From assembly GCA_963931865.1 (NCBI GenBank), contig OZ007515.1:4082701-4146700 (forward strand): a stretch of 64,000 nt of DNA. The letters run 5' to 3'. Each line of letters begins with the position of its first letter. Positions within the stretch are counted from its first letter, which is position 1. The notes under the pieces are model-generated. The model was given only the letters and a program-made list of their open reading frames with translations. It made no database searches and was not told the origin of the DNA. Of this stretch, positions 37,639 to 49,800 are shown piece after piece. A program made the position numbers and the translations under genes. This stretch comes from Axinella damicornis (taxonomy: Eukaryota; Porifera; Demospongiae; Axinellida; Axinellidae).

Positions 37639-40600
37639 TGTGATGTGGTATGTGTGCATGATGTGATGTGGTGTGTGTGTGTGTGGTCGATGTGATGTGG
37701 TATGTGTGTGTGTGTGTGGTCGATGTGTGTGTGATGTGATGTGGTATGTGTGTGATGTGATGTATGTGTGTGATGTGATGTGGTATGTGTGTGATGTGGT
37801 GTGTGTGTGTGATGTGGTATGTGTGAATTGTTAAGCACAACAATGCACCTACCCTGCTCTGACTTTAGACTTAGATGTGGTGCAATCGTCTCCATCAATG
37901 TTGGAGCAATACATGGGTCTGTGGCCATAGGCGATGATCCACGGCCTGATGCTCCGGTTCTCAGGGGCTGCGGCGTAGTGGAGGTCTTGCTCCAGCCATG
38001 CATGCTGCTCTTCCACTCCCCAGCCATCAAAGTAGACCTCTGTAGAGTAGCTGCGAGAGAGGCACACACACACACACCTTAGCCTCGTTCCCAGGCCTAC
38101 CCTGTTTTTTCTGTTCTTCGGTTTCTGTTGACAATAATACATGGATGCGGAAGGGCGGCAAAAAACGCCTTCTACATCGTGCGACAGACGTTAGTATATG
38201 GAAATATGACAAGAAAATTTACGGAGATTTTCAACAGAATACGGAAACTCAGCGAATCCCAGTAGGACAAATTATTTACTCCTCAATGGGGGTGTAGCCT
38301 TATTTAATGGATAGCCCAATGTTCAGAGGTTCAGGACTACATAAAGGTTGGAAGGAGAGATGCTACATGGCCTCATTCCCAGGCTCTCTCCGGCCGCCTA
38401 AAGAAAAACTGGTTTTGAGGAGAGTGCCAGGGACTGAGGCCAGACGCTACATGGTGTCCTGACCTGATGAAATGCACTGTAGCAATGTCCCAGGAGTACC
38501 AGTGAGGGCTTGAGGTGGACGGCATTGAGAAACGGTTCAGGAAGTTAAAACCACTCTCTGTGAATCAGAAGAGGAATGTTCTGAATCTGAAGTAATTTTT
38601 TCCAATCGCGAAGGGGTCATACAACTAAGTGTACTTCTTCCAAATCAGTAGCTACATCAGACGTTAGGGCAGTAAGATGTGGGACCACTGTTTGGAACAC
38701 CTAACCATGGTTTCCTGGACAGGTCATGTATGGTAGGTAAGCTGCCAGGTCCTGGATTCGGTTCATGAACTCATCACCGTTCTGCAAGTCAGAACATAAT
38801 ATTCGTTCTCAATTCTAGTCATGTACTGACTATATCTTGCATCTACTGCACTACACTGTACAGGTGTTCTACACAAGAGAAGAAACTTTCTTTACATGGG
38901 CATCGGAGCAGATCTGGTCCCAGGCCCTCCGATCCACGGTCAGTGGTCAATGCTACTCAGGCTTGAGAGGAGTTGATGCAAAAATCTGATGAAGGGCATA
39001 GGAAACACTTTTGCTATGGTCAGGCCAAATAACAGAATGCTCTATCAAAGTTTGTGCTATGCACCTCACACAGAAAATTTTTCAGACTTGTATGTGGTTG
39101 TGTGAAGCACAGGTCTGGGTGCATGCTCTCCCTCTCCCCATCCACCCCCCTCCCCCACATCCCATCCACTCACCCTCTCCCCATCCACCCCCCTCCCCCT
39201 CTCCCCATCCACCCCCCTCCCCCTCTCCCCATCCATCCCCTCCCCCTCTCCCCATCCACCCCACTCCCCACTCCCCTCTCCCATCCACCCCCCTTCCGCT
39301 CTCCCCATCCACCCCACTCCCCTTCCGCTCTCCCCATCCATCCCACTCCCCTCTCCCATCCACCCCCTTCCACTCTCCCCATCCACCCCACTCCCCTCTC
39401 CCATCCACCCCCCTTCTGCTCTCCCCATCCACCCCCCTTCCGCTCTCCCCATCCACCCCCTCCCCCTCATCCCCCAGGAATTTAAGAGCTCTGAGATCGC
39501 ATTTGCCGACTTTTCAAGCCAAGTAAGTATCACCATACAGTCTACCAAAGTAGCCAATAACATAATGACATCAAACTTACCACTCCTCCATCACTATCAA
39601 GGTCATAGGCAAAGTCTCCCACATGGAGTATAGCGGTATAGCTCTCTGACGCAACCTCCGAGATGAGGGCAGGGAGGCTCTGTGCACCTCCATGGCGACC
39701 CATGTCTCCATACACTAAGAACTCTGGAGACCAGTCCTGTTTAAGGTTCAAGTGGGTGAAATAGAGGAGGGAGGACGGAGGGAGGGGAGGGAGAGGGGAG
39801 GGAGAGGGGACAGAGAGAGGACGGAGGGAGGGGAGGGAGAGAGGGAGGGAGAGAGGACAGAGAGAGGGGAGGGAGAGAGGGCGGAGGTGGAGGAGGGCCG
39901 GGAGCGAGGACAGAGGGAGGAGAGAGGACAGAGGGAGGAGAGAGGACGGAGGGAGGGAGAGAGGACAGAGAGAGGGAGAGGGAGAAAGCAAGGGAGTGAG
40001 TAATTGGGAAGGGGATAGAGGGAGGGGGTGAATGTTGCCAATCAATGGTGACTCCAGCAAAAACTATAACACATTGCACATAATAGTGATGCAAACAGTA
40101 CGTCTCACCTGCCCCTCTTGCATTGCTGTGAAGCGGAACAGTTCACTAGTATTGGAGCCACTCTGCACTGCATACCAGTACACGGCACCTGGAGCAAGAT
40201 CCTGGACAAATATATATAATAATAATAATCCTAGACTATCGAACAGGAATCAGTCCATTATTATAGGTAACGGACATATGCACATTCAGAACTGGCAATG
40301 GCCCTAGTTTACTCTAACCACTGCCCCACTTCCTTAGTGTTCGACAGTCAATCACCCAGAAAGAAATTCAAAATGATTATTGGTCTGCAGGAAGTAGGGC
40401 GATGGGTTAGGGACAGTGCTGAATGGGCACCCACGTCGAAAGAATTTTCATCATCATTCACAAAAGAACAGGACAAGGTGTGTATGATTTGTCTAATACC
40501 TGCAGAACAACTTTGTGCACGTAGTGGAGACCTTTGGGGTTCCCTTTAGTGAACTCGTGACACTCCCCGTTTGCCTTCATCACAAGGTCATAGGGAGAGG

Positions 40601-40763
40601 GTCCGTAGAGCACTGCTGAAGAGGAGCTCTCTGATGTGGACCACATGACTACCATCTGCAAGGGGGAGTAGCCGTATGCCAGGTGGATCTGCTCCGGCTG
40701 GGATTGCCCCAGCGGAGAGAACAGGAGCGAGAAGAGCAGAACCAGGGGAAACATGGTAAACAT
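36731..40763 (-). CDS. Purple acid phosphatase (ACP7-like), copy 2
   Basis: Eight exons: 40763-40500, 40201-40109, 39736-39581, 38781-38706, 38557-38464, 38050-37853, 37509-37304, 36897-36731, giving 417 residues. A second in-frame ATG at 40754 would give 414. Signal peptide MFPLVLLFSLLFSPLGQS, then PEQIHLAYG as in copy 1. All metal-ligand motifs are retained (GDMG, GDFAYDLD, GNHE, YGHRP, AHEHSYERLWP). The clearest difference is in exon 5, where three codons (Ser-His-Tyr in copy 1) are missing in frame. Exon boundaries and even the intronic microsatellites are shared with copy 1, so the pair is a recent tandem duplication or has been homogenised by gene conversion. It is divergent from BOP1, with 76 bp between start codons. 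Confidence 0.93.
37543..37830. repeat. Long (GT)n array with gatgtg variants
   Basis: About 45 perfect GT repeats followed by tgatgtg-rich variants, in phosphatase copy 2 intron 6 next to the exon 7 acceptor. His/Thr-rich frames across it are artefacts. Confidence 0.95.
38368..38442. mobile_element. Foldback MITE with 9-bp TSD in phosphatase copy 2, intron 5
   Basis: Begins tggcctcattcccaggctct and ends agagtgccagggactgaggcca. Flanked by GATGCTACA and GACGCTACA (one mismatch in nine). Copy 1 lacks it at the equivalent place, so it was gained after the duplication, or lost from copy 1. Confidence 0.8.
39118..39475. repeat. Minisatellite, unit ~24 bp, CCATCCACCCC-rich
   Basis: Array of ctctccccatccaccccc units with ccttccg and ctcccct variants, in phosphatase copy 2 intron 3. 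Pro-rich and Gly/Trp-rich frames here are artefacts. Confidence 0.9.
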
Positions 40764-40839
40764 GGTACTTCTTGCGCAAGGGGAGGGGCTCGTCTGCGCA
40801 TGCGTACAGATGCAACCACGTGGTCTTCCGTATGCAGAA
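40764..40839. promoter_or_regulatory. Compact divergent promoter, phosphatase copy 2 / BOP1
   Basis: Only 76 bp separate the two start codons. TGCGCATGCGTA at 40795-40806 matches the NRF-1 palindrome with one deviation; NRF-1 sites are typical of bidirectional housekeeping promoters. No TATA box is seen. Transcription starts cannot be placed from sequence alone, and either gene may have an unseen 5' non-coding exon. Confidence 0.55.
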
Positions 40840-43800
40840 ATGTCAAAGAGGAGCGTTTCAAGCAGGGAAATTGCTGGCCCTTCAAGAGCTAAAACTTTGG
40901 AAGACTTCGCCATAGATGTAAGTATATGTACGAACACAAAGCACCTGCTGATTATGGAGTTAAGGGGCTCATTGGCGGTGTGCGTTAATTAGATGGTGAT
41001 GTCTGCCACCAATTCCTGCAGCCTTCGGTGTCCATTGAAGATGCAGAGTCTGATAGCGAGTCAGACGGGAGCTACTATCCTGGGTTGGACAGTGAACCAG
41101 ACACAGAGGAGGAAGAGGTAATAAAGTGTGGTGGATATTGATTGTTTATACCCAGACCCTATAAGGTAACGGAGGGGGTTTCCAGACAGTCTTTTAATTC
41201 CGGACACGCAATTCATGCCCCTCGCATTCACTCCGTTAGCAGTTCTTCCGAATTATGGTAAGTGCGCATGCATACCCTACCTTCGAACTTTCCAACGCTG
41301 TGCAGTTGTTAGCAAAAAATGCTCCTAGAGAGCGAAAGCTGGGGCTGTGTCCGGAAACCCCTTGCTGTCCGGAAACCCCCTCCGTTACCTTAGCTTCCCT
41401 CTGTGTGGAATGGGTCCAGTTTGGCCATGTGAGACATGCTGTACCAGTGGAGGGAGCGGGACAAGCAGAAAGGGTCTGGTGAATAACTCCACCCTAGAAC
41501 GGATCCACGGCTGCATTCAATCGTACCATCGATCAATAATGCCATATGTTGGCCAGATTCTACTAATGGGAAGGAAGGGTTTTTGTCACGATGTCATGAC
41601 GTCATCATTGAATATATGGTTGAAAATCGAACATTTGAGCAGTTTCTGACTAATTGTTCTGTAAGCAAAGTTTGTGATATTGAAATGCTGTGGATCCGTG
41701 CCAGCTACTATTCACCAAACTCTTCCCTCTCCCTCTCCGCTAGAAAGGTCTGGGAACCAAACTAGTTCCCTGTCCCTTCTGTTGGCTTCCTGTCTGGTTC
41801 AGGATACCCTCCCCCTCCTTCTTACTCTGAGCTGATCTCCCTTGTGCTTCTTGTAGACATCCTCGGAGGGAGCAGGGGAGCTGGGATCTGGTGCAGAGGA
41901 GAGCAATGAAGCAGTATTATCATCATCACTGGAGAGTGATCCAGAGGATGACGCCCAGGAAGGAGAGGGGGGAAGGGTGGAGGAGGAGCAGATGGTGGAG
42001 GCTGGAAGAGCATGGAGGGAAGCGTGGAGGGAAGCCGAAGAGACTGATACCTCAGATGAAGAGGTTTGAACTTTATGGTAGTATCACCTCGGATCTTTTT
42101 CCGGTCAACTAATCCATTCTGATGTGTAATGTTGTGTAGAAGTTTGGGGTATGTATGACAATGACACAAGTGTCATCTTCGATCCCAACTGCAGGAGATT
42201 CGGAACACTGTGGGTAACATTCCTCTTGAGTGGTACGATGACTACCCCCACATTGGGTATGATTTGGACGGGAGGAGAGTGTACAAGCCCATGAAGGGAG
42301 ATGAGGTATGTACAAGTGTAGTGTGTCTGTGGGTGGGTGTATGGGGATGTGTGTGGGGAAGCAACGCACTAATCACTGCGGTGCACGTGCCGTTAGTATT
42401 GATGGGGGAGATTTCAATAAATTTACCCATCACCTCATGAATTCACTTAAATTCCCTCTACCCCCCTCCATCCCTCCCGCCCTCTCCCTCCCTTTGTCCC
42501 TCCCCCTCCCTCCCGCCCTCTATCCACATCTCCATCCATCCCTCTCTCCCTCACTTGGTCCCTCCCCCTCCCCCCATCCATCCCTCCCTCCCGCCCTCTA
42601 TCCATGTGCACGAATAGCTAGATGAGTTTCTTGCCAAGATGGAGGACCCAAGCTACTGGCACACCGTACATGACAAGCTCACGGGGAAGGACGTGGTTCT
42701 CAGTGACCAGCAGCTGGACATGATCCAGAGGATTCAGAAAACAGAGTACCCCGAGACAAGCTACAACCCTTATGAGGTGGGTCTGTGGGTTCCGTTTTTG
42801 TACAGCGATCGTTACGGTGTGGGCATAATTCACACAATGGTGTGATTGTTTGGCTACACTAGTGTCTTTTGACAGTTTCAAGCATAGTAAAGACTTTGAA
42901 TGCTTATGGCGGAGGCAGCCAGTGTCCAATGCTGTTCTGCCTGGGCTATATATGTTTAAGCACCCACAGCCCTACGTGGATCACTTACATGTACCTCCCC
43001 TTGTCCGTATCCATAGCCGATCACTTACCTCCCCTCTTCCATGCCCTCAGCCCTATGTGGATCACTTCACGCGTGACAAGATGCTACATCCACTCTCCAA
43101 TGTCCCCAAACCCAAGAGCAGCTTCATCCCATCCAAGTGGGAGCGTCGCAAGATTGTGAAACTTGTGCACGCCATCAAGATGGGCTGGATTAAGCCAAGG
43201 ACACGCCCAGAGAAACCAAAGTTCTACATTCTGTGGAGGGACAATGAACAGGTGAATGTGTAGTATCACGCATGGTGCACTACACCATTAATCTCCTCCG
43301 TCCTGGCCTTCCTCCCCCCCTTCTTCCTTCCATGGTTCCACCCTCCCTCCTTTCCGCCCTCCCTACTCTTTCCTGTCCCTCCCCTTACTCCCTCAATCCT
43401 TCTTCCTTGCAGGCTGATCGCGCCAAACATCATATGCACATTCCTGCCCCTAAGATGAAGCTACCGGGTCATGAGGAATCCTACAATCCTCCTCCGGAAT
43501 ACCTCCCAACCCAGGAGGAGGTGAGCAAGCATCACCTCACCCTTGATTTGAGTACTGTGTACGTACAATGTCATTATGTTCCCAATTCCATTCCAGGCTA
43601 AGGAATGGCATGAAACAGAGCCAGAAGACCGACCCAAGAACTTCCTACCTCACAGGTCAACGAAGCACTAGTGCAGGCGTGATAATCTGTTGTGCATTCA
43701 CTTCCTTCTCCTCATTGATTTCCTCTTCCACCCCCTCCCCCCTCCCTCCCCTCCTCCTCCTCCCCCTCCTCCTCCTCCACCTCCCTACCACTCACTTCCC

Positions 43801-46797
43801 TCCTCCTCCTCACTTCCCTCCTCCTCTTCCTTTCCACCCTTCTTCCTGTTCTTCTTTTTCGTTTGTTTTCCCCAGGTATGGCAGTCTTCGTGAGGTGCCT
43901 GCCTACCCAAACTTCATCCAAGAGCGATTTGAGCGTTGCTTAGACCTTTACCTCTGCCCAAGACAGAGAAGAATGAGGGTACATACTATATGGTTGTGTC
44001 CATGACCCATACTGCATTGTCCCCATTCCATGCTGTGCCTTATCCGTGCTGTGTCATGTTGTGTATCCATATTCCATGCTCTATATATTCCCTGCAGGTT
44101 CAAGTGGACCCTGAGGATCTCATTCCCAAACTGCCCAAACCCAAAGACCTACACCCATTCCCAACCACAGAAACCATTGTGAGCTGTGTGTTATATAACA
44201 CCCAGAGGTGGCTGTGATGGAGGCTGTCTATAGAGTTGTGTGTATCTGTCGTGGTAAAAATGGACCCCCCAAAATTAGCTCCCCTGGAACCAATGTTTTG
44301 ATGAATATGGGCCCCCGGAACTTATTTCATTGCAAAATTTGCTGGTAACAATTACATGCACATAGGTTCTATGCAGCCTGGTGTGTAGATATTGCAGTTG
44401 TTTGGTTTACACAGGCTTAGGAAAGAAAGGAGGTGACTCCAGATTTTTCACCTCCTTTCTTTCCTAAGCCTGTGTAAACCAAACAACTGCAATAATTACA
44501 TGCACACATGTCCAGTGCTGCCATCACACGTCATGGACTGTCAGTGAAATACATAGACAATCCATGAACGTTCAAACTGGCCTCTGCCATGTCACTGTCT
44601 CGACAATCAACTAGTCTATTTTATCTTCAGCTCCAGCTCCTCACTCGTCAAATTCACACTAGCTAGATCGATCGTACTCATAAGCACGTACGTGGTTAGG
44701 TTACGCATGCGGCACGCGAGCAAGGCATGATCGATGCGGATACGTATTCCTGGTTTCACCTTTGGGCCTTTGTGGAACCGCTGGCCCATGGGGGAAGAAA
44801 TATTTCAAGGGGGTCCAGAAAAAATCGTTCCGGGGGAAACCAATTTTATGGCGGTCCAAACTAAACATGACATAAATCTAACCCTTGTGTCTGTAGGTGT
44901 ACGAGGGACACACTGCGCTGGTGAGATGTGTGAGTGTGGAACCTCTTGGCCAGTGGATTGCCTCAGGTCAGCCATGCAGCTGTCTGTGACTGTCATGTGG
45001 CTGGCTACAGGTCTCAGTAGTATTGGGTCAGCCATTTCTGCAGGAGGTCATGGTGACCACTGGGTACAAGAGGTTGTTGCCATAGCAACGGATACAGTAA
45101 TTTCATTGCAGGCAAACAAGGTCTATTGTTTGCTACTTGACTGAGAGCGCAATGAATTCATAACGAAAGTGGGCCAATTGACCTCAGAAACTACCTTAAG
45201 GTCATTATATTTTTTGCTGGTACTAATCGGAAAGTATCAAACCTAGTATTAGCAATACGTGATGTCACATACATGTGCATTATTGGAGCAAGCGGTAAGC
45301 TAGCCACCAACCTGGGATCCACATGCGCAAGACCTGAGACATCATTCTGAAAAGTGAATTTTTTTGTCCTTTACCAACAGACTGAGCAGTATATACGGTC
45401 GCCACTTGAACAGTCTCCAAGAATCCTGGTAGTTCACTTGCCAAATCTGCTGCAAATCGCTAAAATTAGTATATACCCGTAAATCGTTAACCTTGGTACA
45501 ATGAGGTGTGAAAGGAGTCACAATCAGGATGTGTGTGATAAAATCGGTAGTGCTGACTGCAGTGTAGTAGATATTGATACTGTGTGTTGACTATGTCAAC
45601 TAGGGGAAGTTTCTACAACTGGAGCAGCCTTTGTACATTCTGTACTGTATGATACTGAAAACGCTATAGTAACCGGAGGAGATCTCAGAATGCTTAATTG
45701 TGACAACTGCAAGTCATGAGCATAGATTTCTGATCCTTACTTGGAGAACAGCAGTGACATACATGTAGTGGACATTGAATGATGCACTTTCAATGTTTGT
45801 GCTATTCCTACTACAGTATATATTAGAGTGCATGATGACATCATCACTTTCATTGCAACACTGCCGCAATGATGATGATGTCATCATGCGCTCATATGTA
45901 TAGCATCATCCCAATGTATTCATACCTTACATGTTCAATTCAGCTCAGTTCATTTTGATTTGAATGTCACAGCTCCGATACGGAAAGTTTTCATGCAGGT
46001 CCTGCGCTTGAGTTACATAAATGGCATAATTATTGCTCAAACTTGTTTTTCTGAAAGGGCAGGCATATTCCTTCTTTTAAGGCAAACCACCCTTCAACAG
46101 AAAAACCAAAGGCTTTAGTGGGATTTGGACCTAGGACAGAACTTGAGTTGAGCACTAGAGAGTCTCACTCTACAAGTGCACCACCGCACACCCTATGTGT
46201 GCAGGTGACCTGCTGTATAGTCTCGTGCCCAGATGGAATCCTACAGAATAACCGTCGTCTGATGACTTCCAACATTCTCGGTCTTCATTTAATATTCATA
46301 GTTCAGCTAACCGCCTGAAACCAGACAGAACCGGAAGTCTATGCGTGAAATGATATACATAATTGCAAAAGAAATTTGAATTTTCTATAGCTCCTTGCTA
46401 TTAACCAAGAGAAAATTGATACGATTTCATTGGCAGTCTGAAATTCCTGCCTAAAAAGGTGTGACTTCTTAACGAAGACTGCAAAGTCGCCAGACCCTCT
46501 TTACTGCAAGGGGTGGGGTCTGGGCACGAGACTACCTGCTGTATAATTTGAATATCAACATTATCAAGTTGCCCCCTATCTGCATGTTTATTGAGAGCTT
46601 TACCTGTAGCCTCAGATGATGAGACAGTGAGGATGTGGGAGGTGACCACGGGGAGGTGTGTGAGGACGCTCCGTCTCTCGGGGAGACCACTGTCTCTCGC
46701 CTTCTGTCCCAATGGTAGTCTCACCCTGCTGGCAGCTGCCGTGTGAGTGGGCTGGAAGGGAGGGAGCGAGAAGGGGATAGAGGGAGGTAGTTGGTTT

Positions 46798-46838
<41 letters not shown>

Positions 46839-49800
46839 TGGAATGGAGACTGATGTGCTAGCTATCTTGGGTTAGGAAGGAGATATAAAGCTGGGATTTG
46901 CACCATTGTGATCAGCATGAATGGAGCATTTTAATGATGTCCATTGTGATGTCGGTGTTGAATTTTGACCCAAGAGCATGGATTATAGCCTTTGGCTGAC
47001 TGCGAATAATGCGACTGAGATCATTTGGAAGCTCTCTTTTATGCTGACCACAATGGCACAATTCCCAGTTTCATATCTCATTCACTTACCATACCCAGTG
47101 CAACGTTCTCTTCCAAGTCTATTCCAAATACCAATTCTGGTCCATTTTTGTCAGAAATGGCACATCAGTCACCGTGGAGTGCTGTTTAATGCCAACCAAA
47201 ATTGGCATGTCAAATGTGGGTTTCCAAAAACAAAAAAATGCCAACGATGGAGGAGAGAAGGTTTAGAGGGGGATAGAGGGAGGTAAGTGTGGGAAGACCC
47301 TTGTGCAAGTTCTGCATTGTTCAATCTCTGCAGTGATAACTCCGTGCACCTCATCAACCATGGCCTGGGTGACAGGCTGCTCGTCTCCATGACAGATACC
47401 ACCCTATCAAACTTCACTGAGTCACAAAGTAAGTGCGTGTACCAACTGTCGGAATGTGCAAGTGTGCTGCAGCCTTACCTACATATGTCTGCTCTAGCTG
47501 ACTCCGCCCCTCATGCTGTTGCCTGGCAACCGGCAACAGAAGAAGATCGGGGAAGAGGATTTAGACTGTGCATACGTCATACAAAGGTCGGTCAAAGGTC
47601 AAACATCACCCTCGTAGCACACTTGTGTAATGTATTTGACATTTTGAGTTGTCTTTTGAACCGTGGCTCTGCCATGGTGTCCAGTAACCCTTGGATATGC
47701 TGTTAGAAGATTATGTCATCCTAAATTCCCAATTCTCATATGAAACTCTTGCTTTTCAGATTGTGAATCAGGTTGTATGGCACAGAAAGGGTGACTACTT
47801 TGCAACTGTTCTGTCGGATGGTAATTCTAGTGAACTTGTAATCTTCTTGTGAAGTGTAACCATGACTCATCCTGTTGATCTTGTGTGTGTGCAGCTGCTG
47901 GCAGTGCTGTCTTCATCCATCAGCTGTCCAAGAGACGATCACAGGTATGTGGTCATTTGTAGTCCTTGAACAAAAGACGCGTCCGGATGCAGAGATCCAT
48001 TTGCGTCCGGACGTTTATGTACACGCCCCCCCAGTAGGCCCAGCTCGTACCCCCGGTAGCCCCAGCTCAACAGAGAGGAGTGGTATGTATAGTGTGTCCA
48101 GCAGCCTTAGTGGGTGTTCACATTCAGTTGGCATTCCGTGTTCACATGTATCCTTGGAAACCAAGTGCTGCCGGTCCAGTGACGTATCTGGTATGGACTA
48201 TTAAGTGTTTGTGTACATGTCTCTCCAGAATCCATTTAAGAAGTTGAAGGGCTCGATCCAGAAGGTGATGTTCCACCCTCTGAGACCGTTCTTCTTTGTG
48301 GCCGTGAGTCAACATCATGAGTAGTGATGGTAGAACTGTTTGCCTGGCTGTGACCTGTGACCAAGTATGGACATTACATAAGCATGATGTAATGGGTGTG
48401 ATGTGTATTCCAAGTCTCACAGCTATATCAGTGTATGTCTGCACTATGATACCTGTCTAGACTGCTTGCATGTCACCTGATGACACACCCATTGCATAAG
48501 CCAATCACTTCACACTATGCTTCTTAAAATTCCCATTGCTAATTACTAATTGCATCATAATTATCATTGTACTCAGGATGTTGTTTATGACACCCTCAAC
48601 CAGGTCGCACACCATATTAGGCCTGCTGAGAGTAGTTGTCTAGTTAACAGCCAAAGGCAAGTGCATTATTCGGGAGACCATTAGATTGCCGGAGTGCACT
48701 AAAGCCCGTAATGCACTGCAAACTGGTATCTAAACTACTTAGTGCAACTCACTGACCCGAAACAGCCGTTGATCTTTGAAAAGTGTGCATTATCTAGATA
48801 AATGCACACTAAAGTGTGCAATAAGCGATTTAATGCTCCATCATGTGATTGAGTCTGAAGCGTCTGATTCGTTGAGGGTCACGTGAGTAGCACTAAGTAG
48901 AAGTAAAGAGCAGAGCAAGAAGGAACACTGCCTCACGGGCATGCACAATTTGCAAATAAGAAACAGCGTCTATTAATGAGAATCAAGGTATGTGTGTTTC
49001 ATTCCCTTTGTTGGATGGACATACTATTTGTATAACACGATCACTGGCCTTGCTATGCTCGCTAATTCTTGCTGCTTGGCATAATGGTGTATAGACTGGG
49101 GTGGTAGCCTACAACGGGCAAGGAATACAACCGACATAGCCTCGTTCCCACCGCCAATATTCGATTGCTTCCAGTATGAAATGCGGTGGGGGAAGGCCTG
49201 GGAGATCTGGTCACGTGCGATGACGTCAGGTAGACAGATGGTAGACATATTGTTGATCCATTCCCGGCGTTGTGAACAACGAACGGTATCAATCATCTGC
49301 CTTGCGAACGCTCTGGCATCCAGTCACTGGACGGACAGTACAACACAGGACGTCGTGATTCTTTGCTAGGCACCGCCCTCCGTGTGTCTACCATGTGTCT
49401 AGATCTCCCAGGACTTCCCCCGCCGTATTTCATACTGGAAGCGATCAAATACGGGCGGTGAGAACGGTCTGGGAATGAGGCTACAACCGACAACCATTGC
49501 AGCTCACAGGTCCTTTCAGTACACCTACAAACCCGAATCGTCTAACCAGTACTGTAGTACACAGCATCCCACTTCCCATAGTGCTTATGTAATGTTGTGT
49601 TTGTTGGTACATGCAGACTCAGTACTGTAGTACACAGCATGTCATAGTGCTTACGTAATGTTGTGTTTGTTGGTACATGCAGACTCAGTACTGTAGTACA
49701 CAGCATGTCATAGTGCTTACGTAATGTTGTGTTTGTTGGCATGGTACATGCAGACTCAGTACTGTAGTACACAGCATGCCAAAGTGCTTACGTAATGTTG

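Noticed and set aside
37266..38075. 269-codon frame with His/Thr repeats
   Set aside because: It joins real phosphatase exons 6 and 7 through the intronic GT array; the splice sites and the paralogue show this is intron.
46978..47286. 102-codon frame in BOP1 intron 12
   Set aside because: Lies between two exons whose junction is confirmed by phase and by alignment to known BOP1; no domain.
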